Assembly (NCBI RefSeq): GCF_036010665.1
Contig: NZ_CP108581.1
Coordinates: 2,337,501-2,401,500, forward strand
DNA: 64,000 bases
Direction: 5' to 3'
DNA from: Microbispora sp. NBC_01189
Lineage (GTDB): Bacteria > Actinomycetota > Actinomycetes > Streptosporangiales > Streptosporangiaceae
In this document: in pieces, positions 57,546-64,000 of the stretch
How the letters are laid out: each line of letters starts with the position of its first letter
How positions within the stretch are numbered: the first letter of the stretch is position 1
Program-made: the position numbers and the translations under genes
Notes under the pieces: model-generated
What the model saw: the letters and a program-made list of their open reading frames with translations, nothing else
Databases searched by the model: none
Told to the model about the DNA's origin: nothing

Positions 57546-58073
57546 TCAGCGGAAGAGGTCGGCCAGGTCGTCGAGGAGCACGACGGCGCCGACGGCGACC
57601 GACGCCCCGAGCAGGCAGAGCGCGGCGGCGGGCAGCGCGACAGGCGTGCCGCCCGCCGTGGACGTCATGGCGGCCCCGGCCACCGCGCACGTGACGAGCA
57701 GGGCGTTGCGCGCCACGTGCCGGCGGCTGACCGGCTGGTCGGATCCGCCGAGGCATCGGCACGCCACGGCCGTTCCCCGTCCCAGCGCCGTCGCCAGGAC
57801 CACGGCGAACCCGAGGAGCAGGCCTCCCGCGAGCAGGAGGCCCGCCCTGCCGTCACCGTCGAGGCCGGGTGCCGCGAGCAGGGCCACGGTTCCGGCCTCG
57901 ACGGTGACGACGACGACGGCGGCGGGCGTCCCGAGAGTCGCGGGAAGGCCGCCGAGCCGCCGTGCCGCCATGGTGAATTCGCCGAAAGCCTGCCTCGTCC
58001 GCAGCTTCGTGAGCACGGAGACCAGGAAGACCCCCGCCAGCACGAGCCGGATGGTCAGCACGGCGTAGACCAT
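57546..58073 (-). CDS. MauE/DoxX family redox-associated membrane protein
   Basis: Product of 175 aa with four to five membrane helices (VLTIRLVLAGVFLVSVLTKL, AVVVVTVEAGTVALLAAPG, LLLAGGLLLGFAVVLATAL, ALLVTCAVAGAAM). Cys105 and Cys107 in VACRCLGGSDQP and the following RRHVARNALL match the MauE loop, thought to pass electrons or oxidising equivalents to its thioredoxin-like partner. The gene begins 18 bases after the peptide gene stop and shares its strand. Confidence 0.88.
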   Translation of the reverse strand: MVYAVLTIRLVLAGVFLVSVLTKLRTRQAFGEFTMAARRLGGLPATLGTPAAVVVVTVEAGTVALLAAPGLDGDGRAGLLLAGGLLLGFAVVLATALGRGTAVACRCLGGSDQPVSRRHVARNALLVTCAVAGAAMTSTAGGTPVALPAAALCLLGASVAVGAVVLLDDLADLFR

Positions 58074-58091
58074 GGGATCTGCTATCTCACG

Positions 58092-58313
58092 TCAGCAGTA
58101 ACCCACGTAGCGCCAGGTGCCGCAGTCCGAACGGGTGTACTGCAGGCAGATGGAGCCGGTGGGGTTCGGGTAGCAGTTCTTGGTGTGGTGGCACTCGTAA
58201 CCGGGCGGGCCGTAGACGGGCCCCACGTAGTAACACGTGTCGGCCCGGGCTTCGGCGCCGGGGAGGAGCCTTTCGAGCAGCCGGTCTCCCAGGCGGTTCA
58301 GGGTGCGGAGCAT
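58092..58313 (-). CDS. cysteine-rich small peptide precursor (candidate exported disulfide peptide)
   Basis: Product of 73 aa. Residues 1-24 form an amphipathic, Leu/Arg-rich leader (MLRTLNRLGDRLLERLLPGA) ending in an A-R-A motif (22-24) that could be a cleavage site. It is not a classical hydrophobic signal peptide. The core (25-73) has six Cys at 27, 41, 47, 56, 64 and 73 and is rich in Tyr, Pro and Gly (CYYVGPVYGPPGYEC, CHHTKNCYPNP). An even Cys count and adjoining MauE/MauD genes suggest three disulfides. ATG58313 has a strong GGGAGAAAG site. I do not recognise a described peptide family. Confidence 0.78.
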   Translation of the reverse strand: MLRTLNRLGDRLLERLLPGAEARADTCYYVGPVYGPPGYECHHTKNCYPNPTGSICLQYTRSDCGTWRYVGYC

Positions 58314-58391
58314 ACTTTCTCCCTTCGCGGAGGTTAGGGCGTGGCAGGCCGCCCGCCCTGCTAGGAGGATGCTCGGCGCGGCCTTCGCCGT

Positions 58392-58409
58392 GGTTGCGGC
58401 CGGTTGCGG
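58392..58409 (+). promoter_or_regulatory. GGTTGCGG direct repeat upstream of S26 peptidase gene
   Basis: GGTTGCGG at 58392-58399 and 58402-58409 (10-bp period), followed by TATGGC at 58412-58417. It sits in the 168-base divergent spacer between the peptide and S26 genes. Possibly a site for the cassette's regulator, but the period is not the usual 11. Confidence 0.35.
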
Positions 58410-58481
58410 GGTATGGCGCAGGCGCCGCGCTACCACGGCGCTTCAGAATGGCGATCGGCTGACCAGGCCGAAAGGTTGATA

Positions 58482-58937
58482 ATGCAACATTTCGTGATTT
58501 CGTTGCTGTCGCTGGCCGCGGTCGCCGGGGTGGTCGCGGCCCGGCGACGCTTCGTCGTGGTACGAGTGGCCGGGACGAGCATGGTTCCGACGTACCAGCC
58601 GGGAGATCGGGTGCTCATCCGGCGCGGCGGGCGGGCGGTCCTGCGGCGCGGCCAGGTGGTGGTCTTCCGGCGCCTCCAGCAGGCCGGCGCGGGCTCTTCG
58701 GGACGCACGCCCGGACCGCGCGGGACGGAGTGGCTGATCAAGCGGGTCGCCGCGATGCCGGGCGACAGGGTGCCCGACCAGGTCGCGGCGGGCGTGCACG
58801 CCGCGCCGGGAGACGTGGTCCCGGCAGGCCGGCTGTGGGTCCTCGGCGACGGCCCCATCAGCAGCGACTCCCGGCACTGGGGTTACCTGCCGGTGAGTGA
58901 GGTGCTGGGCGTGGTCATCCGCAGGTTGTCCCGCTGA
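58482..58937 (+). CDS. S26 family signal peptidase
   Basis: Membrane-bound serine peptidase of 151 aa. One N-terminal helix (VISLLSLAAVAGVVAA), then the Ser/Lys dyad Ser33 in VAGTSMVPTYQPGD and Lys87 in EWLIKRVAAMPGD, and box E as LGDGPISSDSRHWG. It is shorter than housekeeping LepB and divergent from the peptide operon. A dedicated role in cleaving the cysteine-rich peptide is inferred from position and from the lack of a C39 domain in the exporter. Its 3' end overlaps the convergent regulator gene by 55 bases. Confidence 0.88.
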   Translation: MQHFVISLLSLAAVAGVVAARRRFVVVRVAGTSMVPTYQPGDRVLIRRGGRAVLRRGQVVVFRRLQQAGAGSSGRTPGPRGTEWLIKRVAAMPGDRVPDQVAAGVHAAPGDVVPAGRLWVLGDGPISSDSRHWGYLPVSEVLGVVIRRLSR

Positions 58938-61018
58938 TCGAGCCCCGGTCCGGAACGAGCGTCGCAGCCGGTGGTCGCCGCCCGGTGCGGCGCACCCGGC
59001 AGGCCGCGTTCCGCCTTCCCGGCAGTGGCGAGCAGCGCGCCGAGGACACGGGTGACCGCCTTCTCCCGTTCGCTTTCGGTCTCCTCCAGTTCGGCGCGTT
59101 CCCGGGCGTAGGCCCGGACGAAGTCGTGGAAGCGGTAGCGGAACCGGCCGTCGGCGTCGTCGCCCGCGCAGCTCAGCAACTGGGCGTCGACGAGCAGGTC
59201 GGCGTACGCCTCAGCTTCGCGCACCGGGACGCCGAGGGCCGCCGCGAGCACCCACGCCGCGAAGTCGGGGACGTCGAGCAGGCCGATCATCCGCAGCGCC
59301 CGCCTGGTGGTCGCGTCGAGTGTGCGGTAGTCGGCGTCGAGTCTCGCGCGCACCGACAGGTCGCCGGCGACGAGCTCGTCCAGGCGCCGTCGCTCATCCC
59401 GCAGGCGGTCGGCCAGGTGTTCGGGACTCCAGTGCTCGCGCTGCGCGAGCCGTTCCCCGGCGATCCGTACCGCCAGGGGCAGGTGACCGCAGAGGCGGAC
59501 GATCTCGGCCGCGACGCCGGGCTCGGCCGCGATCCGCTCCGGCCCGGCGATCCGCCCGAGCAGCGTCGCCGCCGAGGCCGGGTCGAGCGCGTCGACGCGT
59601 ACGGCGCGGGCGCTCAGCCCGGCCGGCCTGCGCCTGCTCGTGACCAGAACGGCGCAGCCCGGGCCGCCCGGCAGGAGCGGCCTGACCTGCTCCTCGCTCG
59701 CGGCGTCGTCCAGCACCACCAGCACCCGGCGGTCGGCCAGGACCGCGCGGAACAGCCGCCCGCGCTCCTCCAGCCCGTCCGGCACCGACCGCGCGGCCAC
59801 GCCGAGGGCGGTGAGAAGATGCGCCAGCGCCTCGGCCGGGTCGGCCGGTCGAGGGCGGGTCCCGTGCAGGTCGACGTGGAGCCGGCCGTCGGCGAACCTC
59901 TCCCCCAGGCTGTGGGCGACGTGGATCGCGAGCGTCGTCTTGCCGGCGCCCGCCCTTCCGTACAGCGCCACGACCGGCGTCGCGGGCGGGTCTCCCGCAC
60001 CGGTGAGCCACAGCCGCAGCGACTTGGCCGGCTCGTGACGCCCGGTGAGATCGCCGATGTCCGGTGGCAGTTGGCACGGCGCGGCCACCACGGGCCCGGC
60101 GTCCTCCTCACCGCTCTGGTCCGCCACGTCCGTACGGCGGGCGTACGCGAGCGCCGCGCTTTCCCCGTACGCCTGCTCCTCGGGCCCGAGGAGCAGGCGG
60201 GTCACCGAGCCGGGCGCGCCACCCTTGTCGCCACGCCGATCGCCCCGGTAGTCGTCACGGTGATCGCCGCCGTCGGCACCGATGTCGCCCCGCAGGACCG
60301 CCTCGTGAACCCGCCGCAGCGTGTGGCCGGGTTCCACGCCGAGTTCCTCGCCGAGCATGGCGCGCACCCGCTGGTAGACCCGTAAGGCCTCGGCCTGACG
60401 CCCGGCGCGGCAGAGGGCCAGCATGAGGCAGGCGTGCAGCCGTTCCCGGTACGGATGCAGCTCGGCCATCTCGGTCAGGCCGGTGACCAGTTCCGCGTGG
60501 CGGCCGCACGCCAGGTCGGCCACGGCCAGTTCCTCGCAGGTCAGCAGCCGCTCCTCCTCCAGCCGCCGGGCCTCGTCGGCCACGAGCGCCCCGTCTCCGG
60601 CGTCGGCGAAGGCGGGCCCCCGCCACAGGCCGAGGGCCCGGCGGAACAACGCGCCCGCCTTCGCCGGGTCCGCGTTCCTCCCGGCGGCCCGTCCGGCCGC
60701 CGTCAGCTCGCGGAACCGCAGCGCGTCGACTTCCGGCGGCGAGACGGCGGCGGCGTAACCACCGGGGCCGTGGACGACGCGGTCGCGATCACCCATCGCC
60801 CGCCTGAGCCGCAGCACGTAGATCTGCAGCGTCTTGTGCGCGCTGCGCGGCGGATCATCGCCCCAGAGGGCCTCGACCAGCGCCGGCACCGCAACCGGCC
60901 GGCCCGGCGTACACAGCAGGGTCGCGAGCAGTCGGCGCGACATCGCCGCGCCCAGCCTGACGGGCACTCCGTCCCGGCTCATCCGCAGCGGCCCGAGAAC
61001 GTCGAACTCGAACACCAT
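58883..61018 (-). CDS. SARP/AfsR-type regulator: BTAD plus NB-ARC ATPase
   Basis: Regulator of about 711 aa. Residues 1-90 form an OmpR-like winged helix (FDVLGPLRMSRDGVPVRLGA, LVEALWGDDPPRSAHKTLQIYVLRLRRAM). The bacterial transcriptional activation domain follows (FRELTAAGRAAG ... YRERLHACLMLALCRAGRQAEALRVYQRVRAML). An NB-ARC ATPase comes next, with Walker A YGRAGAGKTTLA near residue 355 and Walker B VLVVLDDA, then a winged-helix segment. There is no TPR tail. Such proteins activate secondary-metabolite genes through 11-bp-phased direct repeats. ATG61018 begins the DNA-binding domain; ATG61039 is possible. Confidence 0.88.
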   Translation of the reverse strand: MVFEFDVLGPLRMSRDGVPVRLGAAMSRRLLATLLCTPGRPVAVPALVEALWGDDPPRSAHKTLQIYVLRLRRAMGDRDRVVHGPGGYAAAVSPPEVDALRFRELTAAGRAAGRNADPAKAGALFRRALGLWRGPAFADAGDGALVADEARRLEEERLLTCEELAVADLACGRHAELVTGLTEMAELHPYRERLHACLMLALCRAGRQAEALRVYQRVRAMLGEELGVEPGHTLRRVHEAVLRGDIGADGGDHRDDYRGDRRGDKGGAPGSVTRLLLGPEEQAYGESAALAYARRTDVADQSGEEDAGPVVAAPCQLPPDIGDLTGRHEPAKSLRLWLTGAGDPPATPVVALYGRAGAGKTTLAIHVAHSLGERFADGRLHVDLHGTRPRPADPAEALAHLLTALGVAARSVPDGLEERGRLFRAVLADRRVLVVLDDAASEEQVRPLLPGGPGCAVLVTSRRRPAGLSARAVRVDALDPASAATLLGRIAGPERIAAEPGVAAEIVRLCGHLPLAVRIAGERLAQREHWSPEHLADRLRDERRRLDELVAGDLSVRARLDADYRTLDATTRRALRMIGLLDVPDFAAWVLAAALGVPVREAEAYADLLVDAQLLSCAGDDADGRFRYRFHDFVRAYARERAELEETESEREKAVTRVLGALLATAGKAERGLPGAPHRAATTGCDARSGPGLDQRDNLRMTTPSTSLTGR

Positions 61019-61244
61019 CACCCCCGTGACATCGGTCATCGCGATCGGCGAAGCCTCCGGCGCGTTCCTCCCGTCCCTCCTGCCGCCCGCCCCGGCCGGG
61101 TCCCGGAAGCCCCGGCGGCTCCGCCGTCCGGTGGAGGTCGGCGCTGCCCCCGTCGCGAGCGCCGACCCGGAGCGTCTCCGTCCTGCCAGGACCGGTGAGG
61201 CCCCTCCAGCCAACCAGCGGCGGCGGCCCCGACGGCAGGCGCTC

Positions 61245-61266
61245 GACCGGCGGTTGACCGGCGGTT
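61245..61266. promoter_or_regulatory. 11-bp tandem repeat between the two regulator genes
   Basis: GACCGGCGGTT at 61245-61255 is repeated perfectly at 61256-61266, in the 303-base divergent spacer between the BTAD and HTH/NB-ARC genes. Direct repeats at 11-bp phase are the typical SARP operator form. The rest of the spacer shows no gene. Confidence 0.55.
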
Positions 61267-61321
61267 AGGCTGCGGTCCGCGCGAACGTGATCGAACACCG
61301 TGGGCCGGCGGAAGGGAGCCG

Positions 61322-63616
61322 ATGTTCGGCGGCATGCTGCGTGGCCTGCGCATCCGGGCGATGCGCACACAGGAGGAGCTGGCCGCGCTGTCCGGCGTCA
61401 GTGAGCGGCAGATCCGGGAGATCGAGTCGGGCCGGGTCCCGGCGCCCCGCGCCGGCACCGTCCGGATGCTCGCCGACGCCCTCAACCTGTCTCCCGAGGA
61501 CCGGGCCGTCTTCCAGCTCGCCGCACAGCCGGACACCGCACAGCCGGACACCGCACAGCCGGACACCGCGCAGCCGGATGCCGGAGAGTCCGCCGCAGCG
61601 CAGCCCGGCAGGCGACAATCCGGGGCCGAGCAGCGCGAGGCCGGACGGCGGCCTGTGCCCGAGCAGCTGCCCTCCGACGTCGACGGCTTCACGGGCCGGG
61701 CCGAGGCGCTGCGCGTGCTCGACGCGGCCACGTCCGCGGTGGTCGCCGTCTCCGGCCCCGCCGGGGTGGGCAAGACCTCCCTCGCCGTCCGCTGGTCTCA
61801 TCTGGCCGCGCCGCGCTTCCCGGACGGCCGGCTGTACGTGGACCTGCGTGGCTTCTCCCGCCACGACGCGATGGAGCCGGCGGAGGTGATCCGCGGGTTC
61901 CTCGACGCGCTCGGGGTGCCGCTCGACCGCGTTCCGTCCGGCCTCACGGCACAGGTGGCGCTCTACCGCAGCCACTCGGCCGGGCGCGCCCTGCTCGTCG
62001 TGCTCGACAACGCCCGCGACGCCGAGCAGGTCCTGCCCCTGCTGCCGGCCGGCCCCGCCGCCCGTACGATCGTCACCAGCCGCCGGCGGCTCACCGGCCT
62101 GGTGGCGGAGACCGGCGCCACGGCGCTGGCACTCGACGTCCCGGACCTCACGGAGGCGGTCGAGCTACTCGGCCGCCGGCTCGCCCCGGGCGTGGAGGGC
62201 GGCGACGCGGTGGCCGCGATCGCGGCCGCGTGCGGGCGGCTCCCGCTGGCCCTGGCCCTGGTCGGCGCGCGGGCGCAGCTGACCGGGTTCCCGGCCGAGG
62301 CGATCGCCAGGGAGCTGCGCAATCCCCGTGGACGGATCGCCGCGCTGGAGATCGACGTCGTCTTCTCCTGGTCCTACGACGCGCTCAGCGGGGACGCGGC
62401 GCGGCTGTTCCGGCTGCTCGGGCTCGTCGCGGGCGCCGACATCGCGCTCGCGGCCGCCGCCGCGCTGGCCGGCCGGGCGCTGCCCGAGGTCCGGCGTACG
62501 CTGGCCGAGCTCACCGACGCCAGCATGGTCGTGGAACACGCGCCCGGCCGCTACCGGATGCACGACCTGCTGCACGCGTACGCCGCCGAGCTCGTCCGGG
62601 CCGAGGAGTCCGAGGCCGGGCGGCAGGCGGCGCTGACCCGGCTGCTCGACCATTACACGCACACCGCCTATCACGCCGAACTCGTGCTGAACCCGGTGCG
62701 CGCGCCCATCCCGATGGCTCTCGGCACGCCCGTGGACGGCGCCGAGCCGAAGCCCGTGCTCGACCTCACGGCCGCCGTGCAGTGGCTGAAGACCGAGTAC
62801 GCGGTGCTGCTGGCCGCACTGCGGCAGGCCGAGGAGGAGGGGATGCACCGGCACGCCTGGCAGCTGAGCTGGGCGCTGGACACGTTCCTGAACGACGAGC
62901 GGCGCTGGCACGACGAGGGGGCGGCGTGGGCGGTCGCGCTGCGCGCCGCGACCGCGATGACCGACCGGCCGGCGGCGGCGCACGCGCACCGCTTCCTGAG
63001 CGCCGTCCACGGCAGGCTCGACCGGTTCGAGGAGGCGCACGCCCACATGCGGGAGGCGCTCCGGCTGAGCCTCGCCGCCGGAGACCGGGCGGGCGAGGCG
63101 GAGAACCGCTTCGTGCTGTCCTACGTCTACTGGCTGCAGGGCGACGGCGAGCGTGCGCTCGACCAGGCCGGGCGGTCGTTGTCGCTCTTCACCGAGATCG
63201 ACGACCCCTACTGGGCGGGCAAGGCCGCCCTCGCCGTGGGCTGGTACCTGTCGGAGCTCGGCTCCCTCCAGGAGGCCCTGCCGTACCACCTCCAGGCGCT
63301 GGAGCTGCAGCAACGGGCCGGCGACCGGCCGAACGAGCTGGTCACCCTCGACACGCTGGGCCTGCTCCACCAGCGGCTCGGCGACCCGATGAGCGCGATC
63401 CCGCACTTCCGGCGCGGCCTGCGGCTGGCCGGCGTGACGGACAACCCCGCCCTGCGGGCCCAGCTGCTCGGACACCTCGGCGACGCGAGCGAGGCCGTCG
63501 GCGACCCGGAGACGGCCCGCGAGCACTGGCGGGAGGCGTACGAGATCCTCCGTGGTCTCGGCCACCCCCACGCCGCCGACCTGCGCCGCAAGCTCCAGAC
63601 GCCGGACCGGCCCTAG
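61322..63616 (+). CDS. XRE-HTH, NB-ARC and TPR regulator (AfsR-like without BTAD)
   Basis: Regulator of 764 aa. Residues 1-65 form an XRE-type HTH (LRGLRIRAMRTQEELAALSG, VSERQIREIESGRVPAP). A linker holds AQPDT repeats. An NB-ARC ATPase has Walker A SGPAGVGKTSLA near 145-153 and Walker B LLVVLDNARD. The C-terminal ~260 residues are TPR repeats (RFEEAHAHMREALRLSLAAGD, SLQEALPYHLQALELQQRAGD, DPMSAIPHFRRGLRLAG). This is a STAND-class signalling protein whose ligand is unknown. Good site GAAGGGAG before the ATG. Divergent from the BTAD regulator. Confidence 0.9.
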   Translation: MFGGMLRGLRIRAMRTQEELAALSGVSERQIREIESGRVPAPRAGTVRMLADALNLSPEDRAVFQLAAQPDTAQPDTAQPDTAQPDAGESAAAQPGRRQSGAEQREAGRRPVPEQLPSDVDGFTGRAEALRVLDAATSAVVAVSGPAGVGKTSLAVRWSHLAAPRFPDGRLYVDLRGFSRHDAMEPAEVIRGFLDALGVPLDRVPSGLTAQVALYRSHSAGRALLVVLDNARDAEQVLPLLPAGPAARTIVTSRRRLTGLVAETGATALALDVPDLTEAVELLGRRLAPGVEGGDAVAAIAAACGRLPLALALVGARAQLTGFPAEAIARELRNPRGRIAALEIDVVFSWSYDALSGDAARLFRLLGLVAGADIALAAAAALAGRALPEVRRTLAELTDASMVVEHAPGRYRMHDLLHAYAAELVRAEESEAGRQAALTRLLDHYTHTAYHAELVLNPVRAPIPMALGTPVDGAEPKPVLDLTAAVQWLKTEYAVLLAALRQAEEEGMHRHAWQLSWALDTFLNDERRWHDEGAAWAVALRAATAMTDRPAAAHAHRFLSAVHGRLDRFEEAHAHMREALRLSLAAGDRAGEAENRFVLSYVYWLQGDGERALDQAGRSLSLFTEIDDPYWAGKAALAVGWYLSELGSLQEALPYHLQALELQQRAGDRPNELVTLDTLGLLHQRLGDPMSAIPHFRRGLRLAGVTDNPALRAQLLGHLGDASEAVGDPETAREHWREAYEILRGLGHPHAADLRRKLQTPDRP
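61523..61582 (+). repeat. 15-bp coding tandem repeat (AQPDT)
   Basis: GCACAGCCGGACACC is present three times in tandem at 61523-61567, followed by a fourth copy with two changes at 61568-61582, within the linker between HTH and NB-ARC. Confidence 0.9.
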
Positions 63617-63795
63617 GCGCCTCGCCCCCCATCGCGTCGATGGAACGACGCGCCGGCCCAGTCGGCGGCGGTGACGACGAGGTCGGGCTGCAGGTCGATC
63701 GCCCTGCTGATGCTCGGGACGAAGTCGGCCGGCTTCGTCGCCGTGATGGTTTTCAGGCTGACGTGCTCCGGCCGGCGGGCAGAAGCCGAGAGCAC
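63613..63795 (-). pseudogene. possible BMP-type binding-protein fragment
   Basis: A 60-codon minus-strand frame from GTG63795 encodes VSLKTITATKPADFVPSISR followed by AIDLQPDLVVTAADWAG, which recalls the BMP/periplasmic-binding pattern found at the end of some BTAD regulators. There is no signal peptide or remaining domain, so if real it is a remnant. The rest of 63617-63973 has no other frame worth calling. Low confidence. Confidence 0.3.
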
Positions 63796-63889
63796 ATGGG
63801 GATCGTCCTTTGGGGCGGCGGGAAGTGCGCCTGACTTCCTATCTCATCGCCTGCGCCATTTCCGCCCTTACACGCCCTTCGCCGGTCTT

Positions 63890-63945
63890 GGTTCGCCATC
63901 GGTTCATTCGCGAGATATCAGAGGTTCATCCGAATCGAGCAGATT
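63890..63945 (+). promoter_or_regulatory. SARP-type heptamer repeats with -10 element
   Basis: Direct repeats GGTTCGC (63890-63896), GGTTCAT (63901-63907) and GGTTCAT (63923-63929) begin 11 and 22 bp apart, so all are on one helical face. A CAGATT -10-like hexamer lies at 63940-63945, ten bases after the last repeat. This is the known geometry of SARP-activated promoters. The downstream gene starts at 63974. Confidence 0.65.
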
Positions 63946-63973
63946 TCGTAGGCCAAGCCCGAAAAGGAGTAAT

Positions 63974-64000
63974 ATGTCCCCCGCCGTGCGGCGTCGCGTC
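63974..64000 (+). CDS. 5' end of a gene cut by the right edge
   Basis: ATG63974 is preceded by a strong AAAAGGAG site and by SARP-type operator repeats with a promoter. Only nine codons (MSPAVRRRV) are in the window, so the product is unknown. The basic start would fit a signal peptide or a DNA-binding protein. Confidence 0.55.

Noticed and set aside
55103-58313. Methylamine dehydrogenase (mau) operon
   Set aside because: Only MauD- and MauE-like genes are present. No large or small dehydrogenase subunit, MauG or amicyanin, and the small Cys peptide has too few Cys and no tryptophylquinone context.
58092-58313. Lanthipeptide, thiopeptide or lasso precursor
   Set aside because: No LanB/C/M, YcaO, or lasso B/C genes nearby; the core has few Ser/Thr relative to Cys and the neighbouring genes concern disulfides.

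Overview
The window is from a high-GC actinobacterial chromosome. The 16S rRNA 5' end, GTG starts, TAGnnT-type -10 boxes, a BldC regulator and the order purF-purM-DUF3073-amino acid dehydrogenase-hypothetical-bldC all point to Actinomycetes. The 16S variable sequence and gene content suit Streptosporangiaceae (for example a Nonomuraea or Microbispora relative), which is an inference. No insertion sequence, prophage, tRNA or CRISPR array was seen.

Left edge (1-783): the 5' end of a 16S rRNA gene on the minus strand with its leader, a boxA-like antitermination element and a strong promoter. 784-18254 is mixed metabolism: oligopeptidase B, an aldo/keto reductase, a flippase-like membrane protein fused to a degenerate kinase domain, a single-subunit molybdopterin oxidoreductase, an acyl-CoA dehydrogenase with a double operator, small unknown and secreted proteins, a truncated DUF11 surface protein, and a branched-chain 2-oxoacid dehydrogenase operon (E1alpha-E1beta-E2).

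18617-37840 holds most of the late purine pathway in two blocks: purS ... purQ-purL, with an anti-sigma-like kinase gene inserted between purS and purQ, and purF-purM followed by the conserved run to bldC. Between the blocks lie a VapBC-type module flanked by two matching hairpins, a collagen-like secreted protein with a broken partial duplicate beside it, a divergent TetR/MFS efflux pair with phased palindromic operators, and an ECF sigma factor with a membrane partner.

38142-54168 carries TetR and LacI regulators, an amidase, a frameshifted GH20 hexosaminidase, a copper chaperone, PyrD, a GAF / GAF-ANTAR / STAS sensory operon, an Lpd, an MFS protein, methyltransferases, and an ECF41-type sigma factor gene with a large internal deletion opposite an intact NAD(P)-binding oxidoreductase.

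55103-64000 is the most unusual part. A 73-residue peptide gene with six cysteines and no classical signal peptide is followed, closely spaced on the same strand, by a MauE/DoxX-like membrane protein, a MauD/TlpA-like thioredoxin-fold protein and a peptide-type ABC exporter. A divergent S26 signal peptidase, a BTAD/NB-ARC (SARP/AfsR-like) regulator and a second HTH/NB-ARC/TPR regulator adjoin it. Direct repeats at 11-bp phase, the usual form of SARP operators, lie between the regulators and upstream of a gene that starts at the right edge. I read this as a candidate cassette for making, oxidising, exporting and processing a three-disulfide peptide.
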